This document shows, piece by piece, positions 39,101 to 54,100 of a DNA stretch of 64,000 nucleotides (position 1 is its first letter; the number at the start of each line of letters is the position of its first letter). Origin of the DNA: Branchiostoma lanceolatum (Eukaryota > Chordata > Leptocardii > Amphioxiformes > Branchiostomatidae). The notes beneath the pieces are model-generated. The model ran no database searches. It saw only the letters and a program-made list of their open reading frames with translations, and had not been told where the DNA came from. The translations under genes and the position numbers were made by a program. The stretch spans positions 43,152,697-43,216,696 of the forward strand of contig NC_089722.1 in NCBI RefSeq assembly GCF_035083965.1. The letters run 5' to 3'.

Positions 39101-42100
39101 GTTAGCAAAGGTGATCACACCTGGCCATGAATTATGCTAATGAGGACCTTATTTGCATAATTCATGCATAAACTTGTATTTCCCTTACCGTGACAGCTGC
39201 GGATGTCATCTTTAAGATGTAGGTACCCTTAGGAAAGGTGAATGCACCTGGCCAAAAATTATGCTAATGAGGACCTCATTTGCATAATTTATGCTGAAAC
39301 TTGTATTTCCCTTACCGTACAAGCTGCAGATGTCATATTTGAGATGTAGGTAGCTTTAGGAAAGGTGCACACGCCTGGCCATGACATATGCTAATGGGGA
39401 CCTCACTTGCATAATTTATGCATGGTGTTGTATTCCCCTTACTGTAAAAGCTGTGGATGTCATCTTGTACATGTAGCTACATGTAGGAAAGGTGAAAGCA
39501 CCTGGACATAACTTATGCTCATGAGGACCTCATTTGCATAAATTATGCAGAAACTTGGATTTGCCCAGGACTTATTTTGGGACAGCCGACTTCTTGCATG
39601 AGGAGTATGGGCGAAACATCCTGAATTTGCTCTTAAAGCAAATGACGGCCAGTCTAGTTTAACATTCAATTTTGGGCTTGGTTGATTATCAAAAAGGCCC
39701 AGTTTTGTTTCGTGGAGGTGTTTTTTTAATGGTCCAGTATGGATATGGGCGCCTGGAATAGCCCATCCATGCATAGGGTTTCAAATTGGGAAAGATCCAT
39801 GTCTGACTGGTCTTCAATTTAATTATTTATTCAAATACCAACATTGCAGACATATAACAAACGTAAGCCTCGATACCACAGGCGCTTTTTGCATGGGAGG
39901 GAAATGGGCGAAACATGTTGCATTTGCTCCTGCAAATGTTGCCTTTCTAGTATTCATTACCTTCGCAAAGACGTTATATCTTAGAGTCTTTCGGTCTGTG
40001 AGGGTGTGTTTGTGTTTGGTCAACAGCATAACGTCCGTTGCATATACCATCAGATAAATATGAACTTTCTGCATAAATTAAGCAAATGAAGTCTTTATTA
40101 GCATCCAATGCGTTACATTGTATTCACCTTTTACAAAGCTACCTACACCTCCAATATGACATCCTTAGCATTTACCTTAAGGCAAGTATATTTTATGAGT
40201 GACATCATCTGCAGACTCCAAATTTAGGATCTTTTAGGATCATTTAGTGTTAACCAGCGAAGAAAATGGTGGGCAAAAAACCCAAGATATCCACAATTTC
40301 AAACTTGAATACCATAAAGTATGTAAGGAGAATTAAAGCGATAACACATGGTATTACAACCAACTAGTCTTGTATCCCTGTATTCAATAAAACATTAACT
40401 AACACTGATTTCAACATTAAACCCTTATGAATTTAACGTTATATCCGGGTTTGTATAGCACATCAAGAGTTCAAAGACCATGTTTCCCGTTCACTGGGCA
40501 CAGGAGTCTCCTGAGTCATGAGGCAGATTGACAGTGACTACATAATGCTGACTACAAAATACAGACTAATTCCAACTAGAGTTCCACAACCTCATACCTT
40601 TGACAAATGATTTTAACCTTTATGACTGATGTACTAGGAGTGTTTCTCATCAATTATAAATCCTAACAGTTGATCATCTTCTCTACCCAAATAACAGAAG
40701 TTGTCCAAAGTATGAGCTAAACAAAGAAGGTTATGCTAACATTTATCATTGATTATGCAAATGAGGTCCTTATTAGCATAATTCAAGTCAACGGTATTCA
40801 CATTCACATACTTTCCTAATGCCATAAGTATGAAAGTGTCGTCTACTAGTATGGTACTAAAGTTGTTTCTCATCAATAATGCAAAATAGGCCCACATTTG
40901 CCTATTTTCTATCTATCAACATTCCTCTCTTCCTCAGTTACAAATGTCACATTGTTTGCTTGTTTGTTTGCTTATTTTTATTTTACCAGGGGAGTCATAT
41001 CGCCAGCTGGCGTTTTTAAATGAGCCCGGGGGGGGGGGGGAATCCCCAAACAAAGTTGTTTACATAAAATAACAAGTAACAAAACATAATGTGAAGTAAA
41101 ATTGATATGAAACCAAAGTAACTTAGATAACATATCAAACAAAACATAATATTACCAAATATATACATTAACATCATATACTAGTGACAAAATATAATGG
41201 AATGAAATGAAATGAAATCAGGTTGAATTTGCATATCAATGTTGACATAATGTGAAATCATATTAATAGATTTGTGAACCAAAAATATATTTACATAGGA
41301 GATAACCGAAATTTAAACACTAGTGGAGTTCTCTTGTATATATAGTTTTAAAAGCACCGATAGATGTTGCGTCTCTTACTTGTAGTGGCAGTGAGTTCCA
41401 TAGGACCGCGCCAGAGAAAGAGAACGATCTCTTCTTGTACTGTAGGCGTGCTTTTGGTAGTTGAAGCCCCATGTGTGCTGAAACGGGTGTTGTGTGTATG
41501 GGTATGGGCAGAAGTTGTGAAAAGTTGGGACATGTGTGGTGGTGATAGGTCATTTAGTGCTTTGTACATTAAGACGGCCTTAGCTCTTTTGTGGTGCCTC
41601 TCTACAGTGGTCCAGCCTAGTAAATTCAGAACGGTTGCGCTAGGAGTGTGGCGGTCGCACCCTAACACTACCCTGCCTGCTCTGTTCTGCAACTTCTGGA
41701 GTTTATCTGAGCACCCCTTACCTCCCTGGTCCCAGACACTGCTGCAGTATTGGATGTGGGGGAGAAACAATGTATTATTATCAGATTACCAGCATAGCTT
41801 GCCTGTTCAAGTATGGACTGAGGCATTTCATAATTCCAATTGTCCGAGCTAATTTCTTGGAGACAAGTAGAAAGTGGTCATTCCATAATAGGGCATTGTC
41901 AATGACAACTCCTAGATACTTAAACGTGTCGACTTGTTCCAAGTCTGTATTAGCTAGAGTAAGTTGTAAGTGCTGGTCAGAGGCTCTGGATTTTTGAGAG
42001 GCAACCAGCATAGATTTACACTTGGTAGGGTTTAAAGAGAGCTTATTGGCGATAAACCACTGAGCTAGCGGGGTAGATTATTTCTGGATTGTTTCCTGTA

Positions 42101-45100
42101 TTGTTTGTATTCTATATATTTGAAGTCATATCATGGATCACCATGCATCAGTGTTTTTTAAATTGCCTAATCAAATATGCAAATTAGAACCTGTTTGCAT
42201 AATTGCCGTCTAATCATACAAAGCATTATGTAAGCTAACAACATACCAAAAAATCATGACCATCCATCAAGCTATCTTGAGTTATAATATTTTCTCATCA
42301 TTATGCAAATTAAACCTCATTATATAATTGCTATCTATTGATATTTCTATCTTTCTTAGTTACATATGTCACATGTTTGAGTCCTATCATCGAATTTGGC
42401 GGAATAAACTTTCCTCAATAATTATGCAAATTACCTTTCCTAAACCTATCTACACATCTAATATGACACTCAAAGCATCTACCGTAAGGGAAATACTGTA
42501 AGTTTCTGCATTGATAGAGCTACCACCCTACATCTACATTTTGGCAGAAAAAACAACAATATACCCCCCACCCATATAATATAGGATATAGGGAGGGGAA
42601 TATAATTACTTTTCATAGGTCCTGGAGTTTAAAGTAATGTGCGAAGGCTGCATTTTGTGTTTGTCTAATACAAATATCTTAATTTTGCCACAGGGAAGTT
42701 GGTGTGTGTATGTTTCAATCCATGTAAAGAAGATGCAAGTTCCAATGGACGCGGCCATTATCACTGCCCCATATGTAGGAGCACTGTTGAGCGAAAACAT
42801 CTGTTTGTGTCTCATTTGGAGACTCACAGAAAAAAAGCATTGAGGGCATTGGAGCGTGGCAGGACAGCTGATCCCCCTGGTACAAGTGAGCGTGGCAGTA
42901 CAGATGGCCCCCCTGGTACAAGTGAGCGTGGCAGTACAGATGGCCCCCCTGGTACAAGTGAGCGTGGCAGTACAGATGGCCCCCCTGGTACAAGTGAGCG
43001 TGGCAGTACAGATGACCCCCCTGGTACAAGTGAGCGTGGCAGTACAGACGACCCCCCCGGCATGGGTGAGCGTGGCAGTACAGATGGCCCCCCTGGTACA
43101 AGTGGGCGTGGCAGTACAGATGACCCCCCTGGCACAGATGAGCGTGGCAGTACAGATGACCCCCCTGGTACAAGTGAGTGTGGCAGTACAGATGACCCCC
43201 CTGGTACAAGTGAGTGTGGCAGTACAGACGACCCCCCTGGCATGGGTGAGCGTGGCAGTACAGATGGCCCCCCTGGTACAAGTGGGCGTGGCAGTACAGA
43301 TGGCCCCCCTGGTACAGATGAGCGTGGCAGTACAGATGACCCCCCTGGTACAAGTGGGCGTGGCAGTACAGATGGCCCCCCTGGTACAGATGAGCGTGGC
43401 AGTACAGACGACCCCCTTGGTACAGATGAGCGTGGCAGTACAGATGACCCCCCTGGTACAGATGAGCGTGGCAGTACAGATGACCCCCCTGGTACAAGTG
43501 AGCGTGGCAGTACAGACGACCCCCCTGGTACAAGTGAGCGTGGCAGTACAGACGACCCCCTTGGTACAGATGAGCGTGGCAGTACAGATGACCCCCCTGG
43601 TACAAGTGGGCGTGGCAGTACAGATGGCCCCCCTGGTACAGATGAGCGTGGCAGTACAGATGACCCCCCTGGTACAAGTGAGCGTGGCAGTACAGACGAC
43701 CCCCCTGGCATGGGTGAGCGTGGCAGTACAGATGGCCCCCCTGGTACAAGTGAGCGTGGCAGTACAGACGACCCCCCTGGCATGGGTGAGCGTGGCAGTA
43801 CAGATGGCCCCCCTGGCATGGGTGAGCGTGGCAGTGCTTCTAAGGGGTGGAATCCACAGACCAGGAAGCAAAAGTCTGCTGGCCCATTGAATGCCACATG
43901 TGAGATTTGTGATAAAACTATGCTCAAGAAAAACCTGAGTCGACACATTAGAGAAGTACATGCCTCGTCATCAAAGCCCAATATTTCAATTGATAGGCAC
44001 CATGCTGGAGTATCCGTGGACCCTAAACAGGGTTTGTACATGATTAGTAAGTCTATCCGCGGTCCACCCTATCCACTCCACACCAGATTGCACATAGCTG
44101 GCCCTACCCAGCATGTGCAATGTGAACAAGCTGAGTGTTATGACATCACAAATGCTTTTAGCCGAGGAGGGGTTGTTTCTTGGCAGTGCAGCTATCTCCT
44201 GTCCATCCCGTATGCGGAAGCTACACCACCTGCAGTCGATCTCATGGACACTGACCTAGATAAGGTAGACATGTCAAGGGAGCGCAAAGCAGACTGCATA
44301 GCCCTGAAAAGGAAGGCCCAAATTGCAGGTGCCCCATTGGTGGTTCCATGGAAGACGACTGAGGCTGTTTTCCTTTCCATATATGACGGCAGCCGCCATC
44401 ACTGGGCTAAACTAGGCCGTGCAGTTGTGACTATCATAGGAAACACAGTCACCTGCAGATGCTGCAAATTAAGAATTACCTGTGTCCACAAGGGCATTGC
44501 CAAATGGTGGAGTGGAACAAATAGTCAACATACTACCAGTGTCCCCTTGCCTGAAGAGGAAAGTGATGTCAGTGACAGTGTTGAGCAGGAAGACGACATG
44601 CTTCAACATATGGTAACATACCTGAAAACCAAAACAATTCCTGCTGACTTTGATTACATGGCGTGTACAGGACAAGAGTTGCTGGTTCCATGCATTGAGC
44701 CGAAGGAAGACACGTGTCCTATATGCACGGAGAACCCTAGGTTGCATACTGTCCTGACAACATCGGCAGCCCGCATCATTGATCTGCAAGGTGTGACCAC
44801 AGGTAGGTTATCTATCTTTTTTTCTTTCTTTTTTGTATCACAAAGATGATCATATGTTTAAATTCTGATATCAACTGAAGTTATACTGGAGTACTAATTT
44901 CATTCCATGTTAATGTCTTTTAAAGTTTGTTTGATACATGTTTGCTACATGACATCATTCCCAGTAAATAATCTTACAGTCAAAAGCTACAACCCAACTT
45001 TGCAGTATTGTCAAACTTTCGCGCCTTTTGTTTCAGGCATCAAAGTCTATGTGAGGCGGTGCCCACAGTGCAACCAAACTTTTCGGTATCAGGAATATGA

Positions 45101-48100
45101 GGATGGAATCCTGAACTACAACAACCACACCTTTCTATCAATGGAGCTCTGTTTCTGGTTGCGAGCCTGTGTTCAGGTGAATAAATATGATTGACCATTT
45201 GAACGTGTTGCTGTTCCAGAATTTACCCTGGGACTAGGGTATCACATACTAGAACTTCGTTGTATTTTGTATGGCCAATGGTGCACTCTCTATATCTTTA
45301 CTTGTAAAGGGTATTTAGCATGTGCATTTAACTTAAAACAAACGGATATATACTTATGCAACTAATGATATAATTACAAATCTTAGTTTACATTATCTTG
45401 ACAAAGATGGCTTTTGTTTCAGAACCATGTGGCTGTTGGTAGAATGTCCTCTATTTTGGAGGAACACTTGGGAGTGTCTCTGCCTCGTCAGGACATCCTA
45501 AACGGGTATCTACTGTTTGAGGTCCTTTGCCAACACCAGTACGACTACTCCTGTGTACGATGTGGACACCATCCCCCAATACTGATCATGGACTTAGACA
45601 GGAAGGTGGCATTTCACATGGCAGGTAGGCTAAGTCACTGTATTGTGCATGAGACAAGAAATATGGACCTTTACTTTATAGAAATTCAACTTACAAGCAT
45701 GGCTGCATGCAGTAAAAGTCCGTATGACTTTTTAATTTGCATGAACAAAAAGCTGCTCTTAACTTTGATATAAACACTTGTGCAACAATTTGTATAAAAT
45801 ATATTATACAGTTTTGTTCATTTCTTAAATGAAGCAGCCTGATAGAGTCAGGAGTACGAAATGACAAGTACAGACACGTAAGAGGCCTAAGTTTATTATT
45901 CAATGAAATGTGGTATCTGAAAAGAAAACACAACATATCAATGCTTCATCTATTCCAGGACTAAAACCATACTTTTCGAACCTTTCCATTTAGCTTCAAG
46001 CTTGAACTCAACAGAGAACTGTCAGGATGAGATTGATCCAACTGCATTTTGGGACCGTGTGGAATCCGAGATTGTTGCCAGGGGATTGCTTTCTAGTAGG
46101 TTGAATTTTGCTTCCTCCTAAGGCAAATGCATCATGACACATGTAATGTTTCCTTAATATAAAGTAGGTCTTACAATGTTGCTGATTCCAGCCTTGCAGA
46201 ACACATGGTATCACTACCAATATAGAGTTCAATTACATGTATGACCTTTCTGTCATAATGATTTATGTGCCCTTTTTTTTCTCATAAATGTAACATATCA
46301 ATTAACCTTTTTATCAGGTAATGTTAGTTGTAGATAAAAGAACTGCAGTACAAAAAGTTCAGATGCCAGTTAGAAACTATTCTGACTGTAAATGCTTTAA
46401 TCAATACTAACAATGAAAATCGTGAATATCAGGTGTAACGTCGAAAAAATTCTAGCACTGATAGCTGTTATCAATAATGCAACAGATGGCACACCTGCAA
46501 TCTAGCTGCATGATTCAAATCCTATTGTGCCTTATGGATACATACTTCTTTAAAAATCTATGTATTGAAACCTGCGATTTTACATAGCCACTGTAACAGT
46601 TATTGTTATTTGGATTCCACAAAGTTTTGGATTGTTGAAATTATCTATTCCCTGCTGTTGTTTTTACCCGTACTGGGATTACAAAGGGCATGTGTCCAGT
46701 TTCCCTTTGTCCGTTTGCATCATGTGATGTGATGTAATAAAGCTGTAATAGATAAACAGAGAAATAAAAAACAGAAGAAGACCAAGGAAACCTTTTTTCA
46801 TCATCTATATTCTCTCATGATTACATCACATCAAAGTACAACACATCAGAGTATGAATGACAATCACATGTTCTTCTTCATTGATCAATCTTATTAATTA
46901 AGCTTACAAACATCATAAAGTAAGAGAATTTATTCATACAATTACAAATGACCTGAAACACACTCTTCTCAAAAATTAGGAGGCCAAGAAAACCCATACA
47001 AGGTTGAACCATCGTTTGACTTCTGGGCCCCTTGGCTTGGCCCAAAGACAAGGGGATCCACCTGCTACAACACGGAGTTTCAGAAGAAACGTCCTGGGAA
47101 TAGAGACGACTTGCAGACGGATGAAGCTGACATCAACACCGACTTGACCGAAGATCGTCTCATGGACCTACTTTGTGAGGGCACGGTAAGACATTTATAT
47201 TTTGATACCTCAGCTTCAACCTTAAATTACTATTTGGCAACCAAATTCCCACTGGATACAGGATTAAGCAACACTGTAAAGGCTGATTCCATTAGACAGT
47301 GCATATTCTTTATGTCATGATAATTTTCATCTCATGGTATACCATTGTTACTAACTATAAAAGATATAACTGATGTTTTCCAATACTAGTATCTAAATTT
47401 ATTCTGTGGCTATTTCATACACATCATTGATGTTGGATCCATGGATTTTGTTTGTCCTGGATTCTGTATTCATCTTTTGTTTTTAACGTGATAAAAAACA
47501 CTGAAAAGGAACTTAAAGCCATATGCACATGTCTAATATCATGTCTGCCACATGCTAAAACAGGTTAGGATACATGTATTAAGTTGTGGTGTTACAAGAT
47601 GTTATTTTGTTTAAACTCTACTATCTAAAGGAAAAGATAACATTAAGGCTTAAATCAGTTGCCTGGGTTAACCAACCTCAATTGATCACTAGCCAGTACA
47701 GTATCAAATTGTGAAACAGTATCCAACTGGCTAACCACAGATAAGATATTGTTGGTCAATTTGATACTGTCCCAGTGAGGCCATTAGGTGAACCATTATT
47801 GTACAGGCCAGTCAAACATAACAACAATTTCAACTGTCTCAGTCTCAGACAATCAAGGCCCTATGCAAGAAATGCAAGGTCAGCAGCGATGGGTCCAAAG
47901 TCGACTGCATCAGGGAACTGCAGAAAAAGCTGGATAACCCAACTGTCTTCAATAAGGTCCTGGCACAGATTTGGGGAGCATCAGGTTAGCAATGTTAAGC
48001 TGTTCAGTATCACTGTCACTACATGTTGTTGCCTGTAATACAGTTGTTACACGTTAAAAGTCATCATGAATACAGGTTTCTTTTGGTTTAAAAAATTCAA

Positions 48101-51100
48101 GACAGGGATGGAAATCCTGTCTTGTATGCCATCACTTTCTGGTTACTAGAAGTAGTTGCAATTATGAATGACAAAAATGCATTTTTTTCCATTCTATATT
48201 CTTCCCTTTTCAGGGGGATTACTAGTGGCAACATGCCCACACAAGGTGATATATGCTGTAAAGTTTGTATTGCGTGGGGAAAGTCCACGGGATTTCGTTG
48301 ACTTGTTGTTGTCTATGCAATGGATGCCCACAATCACTATCGCTGACATGCCCCAGATCATTGCCCTTCATGCCAACAAGCGAAGGCCAGGAACATTCCA
48401 CCCTCATGAAGGACGTCTGGCAGAGCCAACCCCTGAGAACATCAACATGGCAAGGGATGGTGAGTTCCTGAAGGACTTGCCCTGTCTAGAGGTGGGGGAA
48501 GCAACTGGGGCATTCAGTGACAGACAGATTGTGGGCGAACATTCATACCAACAGCAAGTGCATCCTGCCACGGGTACAGCTGCCAGGTACTGTCTCTTTG
48601 ACTGGCTGCATCAGAATAATACATCCCAGGAAAGAGAGGTACTAAGGCGAGCATCCCTCGTACCCCAGTTGAGGGGATGGGTGAACACCCAAGTAGCAGA
48701 GCAGCTATTCAGTAACCTTGGGAAAAGTAGCTACTTTCTCGACCAACTGAAACCAGGAAATCACATCTTCTCCATCCGCCTCCTTGGTCATCTGCACAAC
48801 GATCACGTTAACAGTAACTTCCAGACTTCCATCCAGCGGAATCAACATGTGGATCTGGCAGTTGGAGAAGATGGCAGACTCAGGCTTACTAGCAAAGGTA
48901 ACTTTATGTTAAAACTTAACATTACATACTGTACACTATGTCTTAACATAAAGCATTGTTGACATGGGAGTACAAACACGCAATTTAGCATCTTGTGTTT
49001 GATTTTGATTTGATTCTATTTCATTTAGATTCATTTTGTTATCACAATTCATGGGCCTTACATAATCATTATAAAAGCACTGGAGGCCAAAGAACGTGCC
49101 TTCAAATATGACAGATTTTGTCAGACAGCTGCCTGAGGTTTCATACATGCAATGAGAACTTACATCTGACCGATGACTACTATCCCCATTTACTGCTATA
49201 CCTTCTGATGTTCATGTCGTTATGTCCCTTCCCCACAGGAAAAGCTGTTAATAACTTGAAACCTGCAGCTGAGCTGGACAACGACCCTGAGGTACACACA
49301 ATGTAGATTTTGTTTTCTATTCTTTTTTTCACAAAGCAGCTTGGCTAATATAATGTTAACTGAAAAGTTGGAGCTAATTGTAAGTTCTGTCTATAAATGC
49401 TTACTCTGTTATAAACAGCACAGTACCAATTACCTATGACATTTTTTATATTCATGTTGCAGGTCTCGGTGCAAAGGAAGTACCATTTGCGACTTGGTCC
49501 TGAAACCAGCACTCCAGATAGCCTCAGAAGAGCTAAAGCATTCCTGGAACCTGCAGCTGAGCTGGACAACGACCCTGAGGTACACACAATGTAGATTTTG
49601 TTTTCTATTCTTTTTTCACAAAGCAGCTTGGCTAATATAACGTTAACTGAAAAGTTGGAGCTAATTGTAAGTTCTGTCTATAACTGCTTACTCTGTTATA
49701 AACAGCACAGTACCAATTACCTATGACATTTTTTATATTCATGTTGCAGGTCTCGGTGCAAAGGAAGTACCATTTGCGACTTGGTCCTGAAACCAGCACT
49801 CCAGATAGCCTCAGAAGAGCTAAAGCATTCCTGAAACCTGCAGCTGAGCTGGACAACGACCCTGAGGTACACACAATGTAGATTTTGTTTTCTATTCTTT
49901 TTTCACAAAGCAGCTTGGCTAATATAACGTTAACTGAAAAGTTGGAGCTAATTGTAAGTTCTGTCTATAACTGCTTACTCTGTTATAAACAGCACAGTAC
50001 CAATTACCTATGACATTTTTTATATTCATGTTGCAGGTCTCGGTGCAAAGGAAGTACCATTTGCGACTTGGTCCTGAAACCAGCACTCCAGATATGCTCA
50101 AAAGACCTAAAGCATTCCTGAAACAGGTAATTAACTTGTACATGTTTACTTTTTTTGAGTTTGTGTGAAATAGCGAATACTCCATTGTGATTGATTACAT
50201 TCATTTACAGGCTTGGGTAAACTCACTTACAAACATTGAATGTATGCTTTATAACACAAGTCAAAAACCGTAACTGTTACAAGTGTACAAAATATCGAAA
50301 TACTGGGGGGTACTGTTGTTACTTTTTTATCTGTCCCATGTTTGTGAGGCGAAATCTCTGATATCTTTTTGTGTGTCCATGTATGGGTATATATGCACGT
50401 GCATAATATTATGTGTGTGCTGGGTGCGTATAATTGTATTTCTTTATTTGTTTGGTATATTTATGCGTTTTGGTATAGTTTGCCACTACTGTAACAGCTG
50501 TACACGTGTGCTCCTTGACATCTCTGAGTAATGAAGACTTTATTAGCAAAATTACTGAATGTTGAAATCAGAAATGCATGATTATTATCATTATATGCAA
50601 GCTTATCTGTTCACTGTGTAAATTTGTAGGATAAGACCTCCGCAGGCAGCAAAAGACGCAAAGTGCAGACATGTAGTGATCAGGCACAGCTGCAGCCAAA
50701 GGTAATCCCATATGTCTCTTTTGGATAAAAAGAATATTGTTGGATGCCATTACAAAAGTTTGAGCCAAAGTTTGATTCTAATAATAGTATTCCATTTTGA
50801 AAAGCTAACATTGACACGCCATTATCACAGCACCTCATACAAGGCAAAAAAATGGTCTAATCATTTAATGTTAAGATTAATGTATGCAGCTGTATATGCA
50901 AAGCTTGTGTGCTATTTGAAACACACACAATGAAGTTTCAGCAACATCTTTTCCCTTTTAGGTTTATTGCTTACATTTATGAGTATATCTATCATATCTG
51001 TGACTTTGACTCCCCGTTGACGGTTTTTCACAAATGATCAATGATAACATTTATGACTCTTTTCTTGCTTTTTGTACAGATATGTCGCTAAAAATGTGCA

Positions 51101-54100
51101 TTCAGATTAGGACTTCCTGAAATCTATGTTTTGCCTTAGCAACCTCAAAAGCATGTAGAAGTGTCTATAATTCTTTCCTCTTTCTGCTCCAACAAGGGTC
51201 TGACAAATCCTGGGGATAACCGTTGCTACGTCAATGCAGCAATCCAGTGTCTCACTGCCTGTGGGGTTGGAGACTATTTCATCAACAATGAAAACGATGA
51301 TTTGCTACACTGGCTAGGAGAATTCATGTCTAATATGTATGGTCAGACTGAAGTTGTCGACACAACTGAGCTCATTGGGAAGATAAGAGGTGCATTTTCC
51401 CCTCTTCACGGCAGAGGGGAACATGACTGCCTCGACTTCATCCAGAGGTTGTTAGACAGGATGGAAGGGTAAGTATTTAATATGTCCTTCAACATTTATT
51501 ACATTTGTCTAATATAATGATATCCGATGATATCATAGCTGCTTGTATCTTCTATGCTCCTTTGAAAGTCCATCAGTCCATAACCAATAGTTTTTGCAAA
51601 CAAACAGCCACACCTATATTCTATAATACTTCATCAAAAGCAAACTAATTTTTGCATTGAAACTCACCAAAGGTTGTCAGGCACATAAGCAAAAGCTGCA
51701 AGTCATCCCAGAAGGTAAAGCTATCAGCAGTCAAACTAGCTACATGTTGAAGGATCACCTTAAATTGGTATTTTATGTGGAGAGGCGCGACATTCTGAGT
51801 CAGGCCCCAAGAACTCTTCCATGTTCTAGTATATTAGTTTGCAAAAAAAGATTGTCAAACAGTATACTAATACATTTTTTCAAGATAGTACAACATTATT
51901 GAATATCAAACAGGCAATTTGTGGGATTTAGTTCTTCATACACAAAACAATTTTGCCATGATAGCCTTGCCTGTATGGTGACTTAGTTATAGCTGCCCTT
52001 AACTGAGATTGGCCTCCCCTGATAACGATGTTCATGTATTTGTCACAGGCCCTGGAACGTAAAGTTTGTTGAGAAGACAAAATGTAATGACTGTGGCTGG
52101 ATGAAGGAACAAAGTCAGACACATTGCCCCATTCACCTCCACCCAGACAAGGTGGATGGTGAGGTGATCCTTGTGAGTGAACTACTGCACTTAAGGCTTG
52201 TACAGCAAAGCCTTGTGTGGAATGAGTTACCCTGGTATGTACTTGTGTTTCTTTTTTCTTCTTTTTTTTTATAAATAGAATAGATATTGACGTTTTGTCT
52301 TGAGGTAAAGCAGATTTTCTTTTACAAAAAATATTAAAACTATCCATGCCTCAAAGAATTTTTCAATTTGAGTTTGTTGAATAGATAGACATGTGATACG
52401 TTTAAATGTGAGAACAAATCATTTTATCGTTTGGTGGAACATAAAATGAAATGTGTAAGATTGCCTCTAAATATACTTTAACTTGTTCCCATAATATTTT
52501 TCACAGTAAAGTGAAGGGCCACAATGGGAATCGTGAAATAAGCATCGATTCGAGTGGAAATCTCTTACTTGTGGGTCTTGAGAGATTCAGCCGACAATCA
52601 ACAGACAGCCGACCTTTGGAGGTGGAAGAGCAACTGTCTATTGGAGGGCATGCATATCAACTGATGGCAATCCTGGTGCAGTAAAACTTTCTATGTCAAT
52701 GTTGGACAGCACCTATTTCTTAAAAGTGTACAATATTCAACAGTGTCGAGAAGATTGTAGTACTGAGCAAAAAAAAATTTTCACATTATATGGAAACATG
52801 TAATTAATGCAGTGTCTGTACTTGGAGTCATACTAACCCTGGAACAAGTTATACTTCCTCTGGAAAGTCAAGTTTAACTTTCAACTTAAAGGGTATAAAT
52901 GTCAAGACAGAACAGCGTTCAAGTAAATCGTGATCTGCATGTACATGTAACCCGTTTCCGAACTGAGTCTCACAATCTTTCCTGCAGGATAATGTTATTA
53001 TCTTCTTAAACAGGCAAGGTCTAACATTATATCATTCCTTTCCCCAACAACAGTGTCACACAAGAGGTCCCCCAGGCCACTACATTGCAAAAACCCTTCG
53101 GGAGGGGCAATGGCACACTTGCGATGATTCCAGAGTTAAGAGATGTAACATCAAGAATGACGTTTCATCTAGGGATTTCAGATTATTCTTTTACAAAGAA
53201 TGCGGTAAGAGATCGCTCAAATTATCCTTACTACTATGATCGTATCAAAGGGGAACTTCCTACTAAATGGAATTATCTTTATTATAATTATGATAAACAT
53301 TTTTCTTTCAGACACAGATCAACTTGTGCAGGAGCCAGGACAACGTGAAGACAGTGTCAACCAAGCTAACATCAGAGAAGAGGACCCTGTGTCCTGTGGA
53401 TTGCAGGTATGTAAAGCACCCTTGGCTGTAACTTATGAATATGTACCATGTGTGATTTGATTGGTTATATTTTCGGTCTGACTATGGTGGAGTGATTGTG
53501 GATGAAGGCAGCATAACTCTTGAAGCCATGGATGAATTTTTGGTAGGTAAGATACTGTTGGGACAGGGAAGGTCAAGTTCAAGAATGGATACTACGGTAC
53601 GGATAACTCATTAGACTGTGATATGATACACGTTCACATTAGGTCACTACATCTTATAATGAGTCAGTTAAACATATTTTGCCAAGTTATTATTTGCTAC
53701 CAGTGCAGCTTCTACTGGTTGCAAGAATCCTGGGTGTGAAACAAAATCATATACAACACCATACTTTCATGTGCCATTGCTGCCCTAAGAAATTACATAA
53801 GAATTTGGAAAGCTTAATGATCCTACATTGCAGGAGCACCACCAGAGACTTGAACAAGTTGGGAAGACTCCTCCAGGGATAAAACGGGTTTGTTTCTTAA
53901 TTTGTTTTTCATGTGATTACTTTGCTTAGTAACATCCTTAATTGAAATTGTACAAGAACCGTGAGTAATTAGTGGAAAAGCCAAGTAAAAGGTGCATTTA
54001 CTTGATCATTGCAGTGACATTAATAATAATCTAAGAAAAATTCTATATCTTCTCTGTGGCTTAATACTTCACAGAAATCATCAACTTCAACAACAAGCAA

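Larger units (their letters stand above)
33533..42693 (+). other. 9.2-kb intron 2 of the giant gene, filled with repeats
   Basis: Apart from the arrays and LINE pieces listed separately, it holds two copies of a dispersed repeat containing 'gctgaaatttggtatRcaggtagagt' (about 37225-37460 and 38145-38320), a (ctt)n tract at about 38175-38215, a poly-G run at about 41030 and octamer-bearing pieces (40575-40900, 42130-42500). No host coding exon was found inside. Confidence 0.5.

Noticed and set aside
41364..41852. 162-codon plus-strand ORF
   Set aside because: Antisense of the LINE reverse-transcriptase fragment, which has clear motifs on the minus strand.
42606..43961. Antisense and alternative-frame ORFs of 344-451 codons over the 36-bp repeat
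   Set aside because: They are open only because the repeat unit is a multiple of three without stops. The frame that continues in phase into unique zinc-finger and SWIM sequence is the coding one.
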